From: Avena insularis
Taxonomy: Eukaryota > Streptophyta > Magnoliopsida > Poales > Poaceae
Length of the DNA: 64,000 bases
Direction of reading: 5' to 3'
NCBI GenBank assembly: GCA_023614405.1
Contig: CM042693.1
Span: 159,046,731-159,110,730 of the forward strand
Below are positions 11,359 to 23,436 of the stretch, one piece after another. A program made the translations under genes and the position numbers. Positions within the stretch are counted from its first letter, which is position 1. The number at the start of each line of letters is the position of its first letter. A model generated the notes under the pieces. The model saw only the letters and a list, made by a program, of their open reading frames with translations. It was not told the DNA's origin and did not search any database.

Positions 11359-11450
11359 TAAATCTCGTCCCGAGATTTGGGAAAGATAGGGGTTACAAGT
11401 TGGCTAAAAGCAACTAGGGTACTACCACCCTTAAAAATATTCCAACTAGA

Positions 11451-12569
11451 TTACTTCTTGGCTTGCTTGGGATCTTGTTGAAACCTCTCTGGGCAAACAT
11501 CTGCATAGTGTCCTTTGTTTCCACACTTGAAACATGTGACAAGGCTGAGATCGTTCATAGGCTTTATCTTTTGCTTCATCTTTTCTGGACAATTGCTTGC
11601 ATAATATCCTTGATTACCACAATTGTAACATGTGACCAGATTGAGCTCTTCTCGTATCTTCTGTGGGCAAGTTGATACATAATGTCCTAGATCTTTGCAG
11701 TTGTTGCACCACACTTGGTTAATCTCCTTATATTTTTGTTTCTTCTCAGGACATTCATTGGCATAGTGTCCCATTTCTTTGCAATGGCAACATTGCACTT
11801 GGCTTTTGTCCTTCTTCTTCTTGGGATTCTCCAAAGCTAGGAGTTATTCTAGTTCATGCTCTTCATATCTTATCTCAAAGGTGGGAAAGTTTCCTGGTCT
11901 CCTTGATCTTTTCCTTGGGTAATACATATGTCTCCTCTTTGGTCCATCAAATTGAGTCACATTGCATGGAGGTGCAAGCTGAGATTTTCCTTTGTCTTCA
12001 TGGGGGTTCACAATCTGTTGATGCACTCCACCTTGTTTCCTTTGTTGAACTATGGAATAGATGGGGCATTGGATAGGGACATGATTATTTCCTTCACATA
12101 GAAAACAAGTGGCTTGAGATGTGCGGCATTGATTAGTTGGATGTTTCTCTTCACAATTAGGGCACCGATCTTCATGCTCTTTGGAAGTGTGATCCTTTTA
12201 TCCACAAACATTGCAAGCTTGGGTTCCCTCTAGAATATCATCCTTCACATCCTTGTTATCACAAACTCCTTGGGAAGGGTTGTCTCCCATGTTGATCAAT
12301 TGACTTGTCATCCTATGCAACAATTGGGTTTGGGTTTCCAAGAACTTTTGCATGGTTGGGTCTAACTCATTATTGTTGGCCCAAAATTGAGTTGTCACTT
12401 GCTTCAACTGGGTTTGGGTTACTATGAGTTCTCTCATGTTGACCTCTTGGTTGTTGTTGTCACCATTCTTGATGTTGGAGTTTCTTGGAGTAGTCATCTG
12501 TTTGGGTTGGATTGGGATTAGAATGGGCAAGATATTTTCCAAGGAAATAATTCTAATCACACATAACAC
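11451..12569 (-). pseudogene. gag: N1 gag with up to seven zinc knuckles, interrupted by two stop codons
   Basis: One minus-strand frame runs through 373 codons with two TAA stops (12198-12200 and 11844-11846) and no frameshift. The first part (12201-12569) has a Gln/Asn-rich helical segment (TQTQLKQVTTQFW...ETQTQLLHRM), plausible as a capsid or coiled-coil remnant; the likely start is the Met of MTTPRNSN near 12497. Next come a CNVCG half-knuckle beside the first stop, CPNCEEKHPTNQC (one residue short of CX2CX4HX4C) and CFLCEGNNHVPIQC. After a basic linker, four more follow in the last 127 codons: C15-C18-H23-C28, C43-C46-H51-C56, C69-C72-Y77-C82 and C101-C104-H109-C114. The third has Tyr in place of His. 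Gag knuckles bind RNA for packaging. Most plant Gags carry one or two, so this number is unusual. Confidence 0.8.
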
Positions 12570-13160
12570 AAGTCACACAAACAATGTGTAAGAAATCACA
12601 AACAAACATTCAACTCAAACAACAAGTTCAAGTACATCTTTAGGCAACAAAATATTTTTGCTACACCACATAAGTTGGTGGGTTTAATTTAAACTAAACA
12701 TGGCGGTCCAACTATATGGTTCACTTGAGATCATTCCATCCTTCTTAGTTGATTCTTCTTGAGCAATATCTTTGTATCCTTGGAGAATTTCTTGCATCTT
12801 GGTCACAAAACTTCAAAGGTGATGATGGTCCCTTCTAAGTTGTATTTCTTTAGCCTTCAAGTCTTGAGCAATATTTCTTGTCTCACTTGTAGTCCTTAGT
12901 GATATCCAAGTTGAAGTCCTTGCTGAGAATAAGGTTGAAATTACTTGAGTTGGTGAAGTCCTTTGCTCATGTTGAAGTCTTTGCTCATGGTGGAGGCTTT
13001 ATCCATTAAGTTGAAATAGAAGAGATGTAGAGTGAAAACCAAAAGGTTGAGGAAAGAGTTTACAAGATTGTTTGTAAATAAGTTTTGGAACAAATTCAAC
13101 TCCTATTTTTCTAAGGGGTTTTGTCCAATCCTACGGTTACAATCCTATAGGCAACACAGT
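12570..13160 (-). other. N1 leader between primer site and gag
   Basis: About 590 bases of AT-rich non-coding DNA lie between the primer-binding site and gag. I see no convincing ORF. It would be the 5' untranslated leader and possible packaging region. Confidence 0.5.
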
Positions 13161-13172
13161 GCTCTGATACCA
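13161..13172 (-). other. N1 primer-binding site (initiator tRNA-Met)
   Basis: The minus strand reads TGGTATCAGAGC, complementary to the 3' end of initiator tRNA-Met. It lies two bases inside the end of the right LTR (...CTCTACA then GA). Its orientation fixes N1 as a minus-strand element. Confidence 0.9.
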
Positions 13173-13174
13173 TC

Positions 13175-16100
13175 TGTAGAGGTCCCAACCTTTAATAAGG
13201 TAGAGATCCTTGTGTTTACAATCCTAGTCCCTGGATCAATAGCTAGCATCCACAGTTAAGATGTAATATCAAGAAACAAAGGTCATAATACAACTTTATA
13301 ACCAGGAATAAAATAATTTATTACATCTTACATAGCTCATTTGGCTATTTCATTACAATGCAGCAGAATATAACAATAGCATGGGGTCCTTCATCTTCAA
13401 AGTGCCACAGTCAAACATGTTGGTTGTGGACTTGTAATCCTAATCAATAAACTTCACTAACATCAAACAAACCTGCAACATAATAAGTTACAGCCACAAG
13501 GGTCAATACATTTTAATTGTATTGGCAAGTGATACTATGGTAGTATAGTGGATTCTATCATCTATATGCATTTGGCTAAGTGGAGATTAGGCTTTCTTTG
13601 CTCAAAATAGATTTTCCTTATCTTTTAAAAAACTAAGTTTTTGCTTGTCAAAAATCACCCAAGGCATCTCCCAATAGAAATTGGGGATCCTTCAACCCTT
13701 GTTTAACCACAAAGTTTTAACTTAGAAATTGGGATGAGGAAATTATTGATAGCTTCCATGTCTTGATGCTCAAATTGTCCTTTGCCAGGGACATGGCTAA
13801 GTACTTAGATTTTACACTCTGCAAAGGTGGTGCACTTTCCCCACAAGACTTGGTTTCACCAAGACAAGATCTTTCAGAAGCCTTCCCATAGACCAGAATG
13901 GACGCGCTCCAACCTATCAATCTGCTACCACCAACTGTCCATTTGGCTAAGTCATTGCAACCTATATGATCCAGGCAGAGCCCATAATGCCAAGTGGCTG
14001 CACTTGAAGCTTCTCAACATTTGACATATCAAATCTCTTTGTCCCTGGGTGGCCATCCACAAGTGCGATACACAAGGTAAACCATAGAAATGGGCCTTGT
14101 GTAACCACTCAACACAAACCATTCCTTCCATTCCACCCAGGTGATTCATTTACTTAGTTGTTTTATTAGACAAAACACAAGTCCTTGACTTAGAAATATC
14201 CATAGTATGAATACATTCCACCCTTGTTTTCTACTAGCTAAGATAAGCATGATAGTAGTAGGAATCTTCACTTAGGAAATTTCTACTAAGGTTTCATCTA
14301 CTAGGTTTTCCCATGGCATAGTTTATACTTAGCAAAAATTCCATGCAAGTCCTACTTTAGAAATATCACTAATGCATAGTGAAAATAATGGGACAAAAGT
14401 ATGAAGCATCACTTTCCTTTTTGGTAGAGAATATAAGTTCACTCCTTGATGTTGCAATGATCACACTCTTCAAAGTCCACTACAATTCAATCAAGCAAGG
14501 CACAATTTCAATCTACCATTCAAGCAAACATCTCATAAAATAATAGAAACAAAGCAATGCATGCAAGCATGCTAAATATTGTTTTATTTGGAAAATTGGT
14601 TTCTAATAGGTTATAAGCATTCTAAAACACCTATTGATCATTTTATAAAAGTGGCAAAACCATTTGCAAAAGATTTTACTTATAACCATTTTTAAACCAA
14701 ATCAATATTTTATGTGGTTGAAAATGCCTTTAGGAAAGTAATAATCTATAGGGTTCATCAAAATACATTTTTAATTCTAAAACTTGGTGTTTGGGGTCAG
14801 AGAATTTAATCCAAATCATTTCCCAAAGATTTTTCTCCAAAAAGTATTTTTAACATACAAACAATATTTTTATTTGACTAGAAATGCTTTGAATCAAAGA
14901 TTTATTCTTTTGCCTTACAAAATATGTTTTTGAAACCACAAGTTGGTTTATATGGTCAGTAGGTTCAAAACAATCCATTTGCCAAAGGTTTTATCACAAA
15001 AATAATTTTAGAATGAATTTTTATATTCAAAACATGCCTACACAAGTTTCTGCAAAAACAACCATTTTTTCAGAAGCAATTCATTAAACAAAGTGCATGG
15101 TTGGGTAGGGTTTGTCTTGCTGATTCCATTGATATAAAATTGGAAAATTTGGACGTGTGGTTTGAAAGTTATGAATTTTGAAAGTTTGAGTAGCTAATAG
15201 AACATTTTCTGGTTTTTGTAAAATAGTCTGGCCACGCGTCCTATTCTGATTGGTTGAAAACGTTTCACGTGGATCAAGCGATGCAGGCCATAGGATCTAA
15301 TGCAAATCGTGCGGCACAGATCAGCATACCTCTTCGCTTTAAGTGGATCTATCGTATCCGCTGTATCACCATCCTACGGTTCATAGCACACCAGCCACTA
15401 ACTGGCGACGCTTGACGGTGGCACGCGGCGGCGACGCTCAGGCGGCGAGGTTGCCGACAATGCAGGATGCGAGGAAGAGAGAGGGGGCTCACCGGGTTCG
15501 CAGCTTGCTGCTGATGCTCAACGTGCTTGCTTTTTGTTGAGGGGCGCACGGGGTTGACCGTAATTGCTCGCCGGAGAGGTGCCTGGCGTCGGGTGCGGTC
15601 AGTCGTCGTCGAGGGCGATGCTACGGAGCACGAGAGAGAAAACGTAGGTTGCTGTTAGATTCGTATGCGTGTTGTACACATGGGAGCATCAAAAGGAGGG
15701 CAAAGGGTGGACAGTACTTACGGGAAAAGGTCGCCGGAGAAGTGGCAGCCGACGGTGGCGCTCAGTCGAAGACGTGGACAAGTTTCTGGGGCAAGCGCGG
15801 CCAAGCAGATGATACGGGTAGGTGCGCAAGGTTCTGGTGAGCAAGATAGTGTGAAGAAGGGATCGTGGGGTGGTTCGTGTTCGTCAGAATTTGTCGGCGA
15901 GCTCGCCGAAGCAGTGAGGCGCGAGCTCGGAATTATGGCAGCCTGGTGGTGAAGAGGGTCTGGCGAGTGATGGAGATCAGAGAGGGGAGAGGGAATTAAA
16001 TGCGCACGGTCACGGGGCTAAATTAGTGTGTGGTTATTATGGAATCAATCTCGCATTCACTCGGCAAAAACGACGACGAGGTTGGGGAGAAAAGGTCGCG

Positions 16101-16646
16101 GCGGGTGGGGAAGAGGAACCTGGCAGGTGGGGCTCAGCGTCAGCGAGAGAGAGATAAGCGAGATGGGGTCATGTGGTCAGCGTCTGGGGGGGTCAAGTTT
16201 CTGGTGAAAAAGAAACTCTTCTAGGAGAAGAGAGAGGTGGGCTGCTGGGCTTTGCTGGGCTGGCTGGCTTAGCTCATTTGTTTTTGTACAGATTGCTTTT
16301 CTTTTTCTTTTTCAATTTATCTGTTTTGATTTTATTTAATCAATTCAAACATTCATTTGAAATCAAACTTTTGCCAAACTTTGTGAATAATCAAACACTG
16401 TTTATTAACACATTCTGAAGTAAAATTTAGAATAATTCTTTTATTCTTTTAATCAATTATGAAGAATGCATTTCACTTGATTTGAATTTAGTTGGTTTCA
16501 AACATTTAACCAAAGTTTGTTCAAGATGGTATTTTAAGTTTCCATTTACAAACAAAAAGTTTCTTTTCACCCTAAATTTTAACAATTATTTATTTTGTTT
16601 ATTTATTTTTCACATTACAAAATGTGGAAAATTTTGGGATGTGACA
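13175..16646 (-). mobile_element. N1 right LTR (5' LTR on its own strand), 3472 bp with internal deletion
   Basis: It starts TGTAGAGGTCC and ends GTGACA, collinear with 6971-11341. After TTATTCTTTT (16450) it jumps to CAATTATGAAG (16455), skipping the counterpart of 10229-11148, with a few filler bases (AAT). The rest differs from the left LTR mainly by scattered substitutions and 1-3 base indels. Confidence 0.9.
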
Positions 16647-16651
16647 GCCGC

Positions 16652-18765
16652 GTGGATGTTGAGGTGGCGCTAGGTCCCCTCAGTCAGCCACTGTGTCTAG
16701 GCATGCTTGGGTGTAAAAAGTCTAACAAGTTGTTTAATAATTTCAGAAAAGGTTTTAATTAATTCTAGAAATTAATATAATCTTATAAATTCAATATCTA
16801 ATGATTTATAAGTCAGGAAAATGTGTATAATATATCAAAATGTTGAGAAAAATGAGAACAATCTATCTAAGCTATAATCATGCATTGTTCAGAAACTGCA
16901 ATGGCAAGTTTAATTAGAAGAACAAATCAACCCCTCTCATATACATCCGGAGTTTCCTGAATTAGGGTTTTCACACCTCGGAACGCCTATTAAATTGTCG
17001 AGCATGCTTTAGGGGTTTATTTCAATACAAATTAACTTGTCATATCGTCATCCTTGTTTGATAATTGCATCGATGCCATGTTTTGATTGTTTCCCTCTCT
17101 TTCCGGTGATTGGTTCTTTCCGGTAGAATACGATATCGAGATCGAGATCAAAGACCAAGATCAAGGCCATCGATGCTCGAAGACAAATACTTGACCAACT
17201 GTAACTAAGTCAAGTACAAGGCTCCCGAAGATTTGCTTATCGGTTATCAACAGGCAAAGGCAAGCATAGCCCCATCATGATATACTCCTATGATTTCGAA
17301 GCATTTCTATTCCTGCCATGATGCATACGATTCTACTGTGGTCTTTTATCGATATATAAAGTATCCTATCTACTGCATTACTCCCTTTGAGCTTATATTA
17401 CCTGATCCACTGCTCCTAGCATAACTAGGTTTGGCTTGTGTGCACTGCTAGAGCTTATATCTGTGTTTTCTTATCCATGCATAGCTATTAGTAATGGTTC
17501 ATCCAGATGACATATCAGATGTAGAGAATCTAGTATGACAGGAGAACATGATGAGATGAGATCAGTGACATGAGGTTAAACATGCTAAGGCTTGTATGGG
17601 AGGCCACGGTGGGATGTGGTTTTTCTAGTCCCATACTTGCCACCACTAGGACCTGAGTTCTTGCCTTTGGAACCGAGATGAGCGTACAGCCACACGGGGC
17701 TTGGGAACCCCTCGCCTGATTAAATTGCCTAGTAGATTCCATGAGTCACATAGTTCGAGCGTTCCATTCGACATACGCATTGAAAACCTTTTGAAAGATT
17801 TGGCGGGTGAAAGGTCCATCATAACAGGTAGGTAAGCGTGGTCGGGGTTGCTTGGGGTCGATGGATCCCCTGGTAAACCAACCTCGCCTCACATCTTTAA
17901 GTACCGGCTTCGGGATTTGACCCATTACGGCAGAACCATACTTATTGTGTGACTCATGGTCTCGGCAAAATCAAGGTAAAGGTCGTGGCCAACCACCCTC
18001 TGCCAGCCTTCCAAGGAAGAGGGCTAATAGCTTGGAATTAAGAGTCAGTTGGTAGTGTGGGTAAAGTTGTACACCCCTGCAGGGTTAAATCTTTTAGAAA
18101 AATCGTGTTCACGGTTATGAACGCTTGGTGACCAGATTCTAAGATCATAGAGAACTTTAACCTAATCGTAAAACTTGGCAGATCAACATGTGCTTAAGGA
18201 TGCTTCCTCATGGGTACAAGGGGGTGATCCTAGTTAGGATTCAGATGATGATGACTTGGTGGATATCAAAAGATGATGATCAATATTTTGGAGATGTCGC
18301 TCTCTTATCCCCTTTTAAAATACTCTGACTAGATGAGCTTCTTCTCCCTCTTGTTTTATAAAGAAAGACGGCTTTACGCAAAACAACTCCACCAGCCATA
18401 AGTGTTCCCCTGAAGATGAGTTCCATACTACATCGACATCAACGAGTAGCTTGGGGTTCCCGGCCGGCAGCCTGGAATCTATGGGCTGGGACGTCATCGT
18501 TATGCTTCAGGTCTCTTAGGCCATTTGTTAAGTTTGCTATACTTAATAGCATTATTTCTCGTCCGTTGTTTTTTGTTTGTGGTCAGTGACCTCTGCTTGT
18601 AATAATTTGGTTCTCTGCTCAGTTATAAGCTTGCTGTAATAATTTTTGTGTCCTAGGGTCACTGTTGTGTTACCGATTCTTCACTGGATATTCTCGAGCT
18701 CAAGGTTAAGCTTATGTCAGACGGAGGTCTGGGATTTGTTTATCCCTGATCTCGGGGGTGTCACA
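16652..18765 (+). mobile_element. G1 first LTR, right part
   Basis: It resumes G1 after N1 (CGTGGATGTTGAGGTGGC, as at 28050) and ends GGGGGTGTCACA at 18765, directly before the primer site. Compared with the other two LTR copies it lacks 59 bp between CCATAAG and TGTTCCCC near 18400. Confidence 0.9.
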
Positions 18766-18770
18766 TGTTT

Positions 18771-18782
18771 TGGTATCAGAGC
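18771..18782 (+). other. G1 primer-binding site 1 (initiator tRNA-Met)
   Basis: TGGTATCAGAGC follows the LTR end GTGTCACA after a five-base spacer (TGTTT). It is the expected start site of minus-strand DNA synthesis. Confidence 0.85.
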
Positions 18783-20436
18783 AGTACCGACCATAGGAAA
18801 ACCTTGCTATTGGTCGATGTTGAGTCTAGTGTTTGAGAAAACTATTTTAAAAGCTGAAAAGAATTTGCAAAAACTCTGGTATGCTTCTTTTTCTCCTTAT
18901 CCAGTTTCTCTCTAACTCTAGGTTATCTTATCTGGTGTTGAATTTGGAAAAGTTTTGATATCTCTTCTTGTCTTTCAAAACTTAGGTGCCTTCTTGGCAT
19001 GTCGTTTCTAAGCCAATTGACCTAGTGTTGAGTTCTTTAGAGTTGTGTGTGTTGTGAATTCCTTGATCCCCTTTGCTCTTGTTCATCTGAGAGATTCATT
19101 TATATCATGATCTCTCTATCTTTTGGACCCAGAATATTATATTGTTGGTTACATAGTGTTCTGTTCTAGGCATCGAGGTTTCCTTTCACCTCGTGCGCCT
19201 CTTTTTTTATTTTTTTATTTGTTTGGGTACTTCAGAAGTTGTTTCTTCTTTTGGAAGCTACCTCGTGATTACTATCTTGAAGTGTACAACATGTCACTCA
19301 AATAGTAGTTATTCCTTTCTTTGGGTTTTAACCCTTGGAATTGAACCTAAGATCCCTGATTGTGCTGGATTCTGGTGTTGTGAATCTTGTACATGAAGCT
19401 GGACTTTAACCCAAGATCCTTCCTTTGACCCCTGTCGTTAATGTTCACACATTACCTCAGGATGGCTGGTAATACAATTCTAGCTTTCAAGCTTGTGGTC
19501 ATTCTCGCGATTGATTTGTGACAACTGAGGACTTCCCTACCACATGCTATGGCAGATGTTCTTTAATGGAACCAAATAGATCACGACAAGAGTACTCCTC
19601 GAGAGTCTCACCTCTATGTCCATGACTTTGCCACACCTTACCTCTTCTATGCATTGGTTTTCGGAAGATTGTTGACTTATGCATCCACATCTCGGGATTC
19701 TATCTGAGCATGTTCTTTTACCTTGTTGTTTTCCGACCTTTGTTTACCAGTTGGTAACCAAGTAGTAAATGTGCATCAACGTCTTCCAATGCAAGATACT
19801 CCTGTGGTTCATCATGACTAACCATTTCGGGATGTCAGGAGAAACAAACTCCAGTACCTCGTCATATCTAGGACCAGGTCAAAGTGTTGTAATCCGCAAA
19901 TTAAGAGGCATTGAGTGTCTTTCATCTATTCTACCTTAAAGTATCACACTCTTTTATACTAAGAGGTCGTGCAGAGTTCCATGACCCCTTAATGAAATGA
20001 TACTTTTACACATATTTACCCAACATCCCTCGAGCTCTCACGCTCGTGAAATATGTGTGTGCATAATAATGTGGCTATCTGAGATTCCTAGCAATTTTCA
20101 TTGCTTAGAACTCCAAGGTCAGTTGTGTCATTCTTAGCATGATTGGCTAACCCTATCACTAAGTGAAGTTTGATTGTTCCACCAAGTCCGTTATTCTGTT
20201 GCACTCTCTTTGGTCAAAGAGTTAGGCTTGTGACGAAGCTCTAATATTATGTCATCTTGCTGTGCTAAGCAAGTTTCCTCTCGAACTAAGTGACATATCG
20301 GTGGTTCGTGATATTCTATATGTCTACTAGAAGTATCCCCATGTTGCCACATGACCGTGTTGTCAAGTTCTTGAGAAAGCAAGTTCTACGAACTGCTCGT
20401 TTCTCCAAGGATCCGTACTGGATACCCCTAAACTAG

Positions 20437-20930
20437 TTGGTTGAGATTAAACAACAACTTGGAGAGTTGTAAGACAAAAGTTCTATATGGCCCAGTTCCT
20501 TTGTAACGGGATGTCTAGTTTTGTTCGTGTTGAAGAATGATAATATTTCCTTTGTGGATATGCTATCTTCCCCTCATTTGATTTGATTTGGGTTATTGTT
20601 AAATCAAACTCAGTTTCAAGGATTATCTTGATGGTGTTTCTACTTGTGATGTTTCATTTGAATACATCTTCATGTCTTTGGTCTGACCAATAGTTTTCCT
20701 TGTTCATACAACATATGAGTACATCTTCTTGGAGTGTCTCGATAAGTTTGTTGTTGAGCCCATCAATGACATCCTTATCTACTCCATGCTGGATTAGATT
20801 CATATGGAACATTCAGCATTAATGTTGGAAAATTTTGAGAACCGTCTTCGAGTCATCTCGAAGTATGTGTTCTGGATGTTAGAAGTAACCTACTCCGGTT
20901 CACGTGCAAATGTTGAAAGATGTCGCCGTG
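20437..20930 (+). pseudogene. pol: Reverse-transcriptase relic, G1 internal copy 1
   Basis: Two readable pieces survive. From 20437 one frame gives LVEIKQQLGEL, stop, DKSSIWPSS...LVLFVLKND, which fits the fingers region of Ty3/gypsy reverse transcriptase (family pattern: LVEIKKQL...IRPSSSPWG...FVKKKDG). From 20717 another frame gives EYIFLECLDKFVVEPINDI, then LIYS, a stop, HMEHS and a segment matching the thumb side (ENF...YVFWMLEV). In the active-site motif the usual FIDDILIYS reads PINDILIYS, so the first catalytic Asp is Asn. With stops and frameshifts it cannot be functional. The homology is judged from family knowledge. Confidence 0.7.
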
Positions 20931-22108
20931 GACTCGAGAAGAGTTGTCTCTCTTTCTTTAAGGACACATGTGTGTTTTATTTTTAGTACTTTATGTGTAT
21001 GCAATTGTCTTTCGACAAGTTTCTAAATACATGGGTCTAGCAATCTAACTCATCTTTTGAAGCTTAACATTGTAGTCCCTATCTTGATAATCTAGTAACT
21101 TTACCTTTGCGGTAAATGTTGCAAACTTTCTATTCGGACATGCTAAGTCTGAAGTATCATTTCGCCTAACCAAAGTTGAATCTCAAGAAGCAATGATGGT
21201 TGGTGTTTCTCAAGGTTTTGACATGGGTCTCTTTGTAAGTCTGGCAAGATTGTTGTAATGGTTGACACACACTTAGCCGGAAAGACCTTTTGTCATATTC
21301 ACTTGAATCAGCAATAACAACCACTCTTCATAAGGCTTCTTCTATGATTTACTATAGGAGTTGTGCTTATTGTTTCCTTTGTATCCGAAGTCTAACCTTT
21401 ACCTGATGTTTGTTTTATCGAACATCTAGGAGAACATTTAAAGTAGTGTTGCTAAATGTCTCTCGGTCGAACCTCCAGAACATTTATATTGGCAAGGATT
21501 TTGTTGTCCCAAGTAATTGAAGTCTGAGAATGAAGTTTCTTCTCCTCGTGTCATCAGGAATCTTCTTAACTATTCATCTAGTGGTGTAAACTGATATCAC
21601 GATCTTTGGCAAATATCTTGATAGTCTTGGATGAATAAAGAGTTTCCTTCGTTTTCTTAGTCATGTTTTAAGAGTGACTATGATTTTAGTAATCAGAAGT
21701 TTCTCTTGACACATGTTCCTTGTGACTCTTATGAGTCCTCTCCATAAAACGCCTATCTGTCCTGGCCTTCTATTGAATGAAAGAGTGAACCTTCTGTGTC
21801 AAAAATAGTTCAACTGCTTGGTTTTGTTGATCCATATCTCTACAACCTAAAATCTCTACCTAAGTCATTTAGTAGAGGTTCCTCATCGAAGTCTATGTTA
21901 TTTTCTTTCTTTTGGAAGCTTTCCTTTTCAGAAGCTTAAACCCTTCTGAAGCTCCATGGTCTTAATCCCTATGAAGACCATCTATCTAACAATTTGAAAC
22001 CTTCTCCTTTTGTTTCCTCTGTTACCTTGAGGTGTTTCTTGTTCGTCATCTCAGAGTTATTTCTAACCAATCCATCCATGAGTTGACCATGAGATGCTCT
22101 GCGTGTTG

Positions 22109-23419
22109 TATCAGATGCAGAGAATCTAGTATGACAGGAGAACCTGATGAGATGAGATCAGTGACATGAGGTTAAACATGCTAAGGCTTGTATGGGAGGC
22201 CACGGTGGGATGTGGTTTTTCTAGTCCCATACTTGCCACCACTAGGACCTGAGTTCTTGCCTTTGGAACCGAGATGAGCGTACAGCCACACGGGGCTTGG
22301 GAACCCCTCGCCTGATTAAATTGCCTAGTAGATTCCATGAGTCACATAGTTCGAGCGTTCCATTCGACATACGCATTGAAAACCTTTTGAAAGATTTGGC
22401 GGGTGAAAGGTCCATCATAACAGGTAGGTAAGCGTGGTCGGGGTTGCTTGGGGTCAATGGATCCCCTGGTAAACCAACCTCGCCTCACATCTTTAAGTAC
22501 CGGCTTCGGGATTTGACCCATTACGGCAGAACCATACTTATTGTGTGACTCATGGTCTCGGCAAAATCAAGGTAAAGGTCGTGGCCAACCACCCTCTGCC
22601 AGCCTTCCAAGGAAGAGGGCTAATAGCTTGGAATTAAGAGTCGGTTGGTAGTGTGGGTAAAGTTGTACACCCCTGCAGGGTTAAATCTTTTAGAAAAATC
22701 GTGTTCACGGTTATGAACGCTTGGTGACCAGATTCTAAGATCATAGAGAACTTTAACCTAATCGTAAAACTTGGCAGATCAACATGTGCTTAAGGATGCT
22801 TCCTCATGGGTACAAGGGGGTGATCCTAGTTAGGATTCAGATGATGATGACTTGGTGGATATCAAAAGATGATGATAAATATTTTGGAGATGTCGCTCTC
22901 TTATCCCCTTTTAAAATACTCTGACTAGATGAACTTCTTCTCCCTCTTGTTTTATAAACAAAGACGGCTTTACGCAAAACAACTCCACCAGCCATAAGTC
23001 TTGCGGAGTACACCCTATACTCACCCTTGCTTTGTTGATACTTTTGGCAGAGTAAGTGTTCCCCTGAAGATGAGTTCCGTACTACATCGACATCGACGAG
23101 TAGGTTGGGGTTCCCGGCCGGCAGCCTGGAATCTATGGGCTGGTACGTCATCGTTATGCTTCAGGTCTCTTAAGCCATTTGTTAAGTTTGCTTTACTTAA
23201 TAGCATAATTTCCCGTCCGTTGTTTGATGTTTGTGGTCAGTGACCTCTGCTTGTAATAATTTGGTTCTCTGCTCAGTTATGAGCTTGCTGTAATAATTTT
23301 TGTGTCATAGGGTCACTGTTGTGTTACCGATTCTTCACTGGATATTCTCGAGCTCAAGGTTAAGCTTATGTCAGACGGAGGTCTGGGATTTGTTTAGCTC
23401 TGATCTCGGGGGTGTCACA
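22109..23419 (+). mobile_element. G1 middle LTR, 5'-truncated (1311 bp)
   Basis: It matches the last 1.25 kb of the first LTR (from 17513) almost base for base and ends GGTGTCACA before a second primer site. The first two kilobases of the LTR, including its TG start, are absent, as is the end of the preceding internal domain. It resembles the first LTR more than the last one: for example CATACTTGCCACCAC is shared, while the last LTR has CATGCTCGCCAACAC. Confidence 0.9.
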
Positions 23420-23424
23420 GGTTT

Positions 23425-23436
23425 TGGTATCAGAGC
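23425..23436 (+). other. G1 primer-binding site 2 (initiator tRNA-Met)
   Basis: TGGTATCAGAGC follows the middle LTR in the same setting as site 1. Confidence 0.85.

Larger units (their letters stand above)
6971..16646 (-). mobile_element. N1: gag-only LTR retrotransposon with very long LTRs (TR-GAG-like)
   Basis: On the plus strand it runs from TGTAGAGGTCC to ...GGGATGTGACA, so on its own strand (minus) the LTRs begin TGTCACATCCC and end GGACCTCTACA. The 5-bp duplication GCCGC flanks it (6966-6970, 16647-16651). The LTRs are 4371 bp (left) and 3472 bp (right), and the internal domain is only 1833 bp. The sole coding region is a gag with many zinc knuckles. There is no protease, reverse transcriptase or integrase. 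This matches the class known as TR-GAG (terminal-repeat retrotransposons with a GAG domain). The sequence before its 3' LTR, CGGGACGAGATTT then AAGGGTGG, resembles the end of Tekay pol, suggesting descent from a Tekay-like element that supplies enzymes in trans. Confidence 0.85.
18766..22108 (+). mobile_element. G1 internal domain, copy 1 (decayed gag-pol)
   Basis: It begins TGTTTTGGTATCAGAGC and is collinear with copy 2 (23420-26858). It ends abruptly after ...CTCTGCGTGTTG, where copy 2 continues for about 108 more bases to its polypurine tract. No frame is open for more than 100 codons, but reverse-transcriptase relics are readable. The gag and integrase parts cannot be recognised by eye. 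Confidence 0.8.

Noticed and set aside
18771..18782. Possible tRNA genes at TGGTATCAGAGC sites
   Set aside because: Only the short match to a tRNA 3' end is present, directly after LTR ends. These are primer-binding sites, not tRNA genes.
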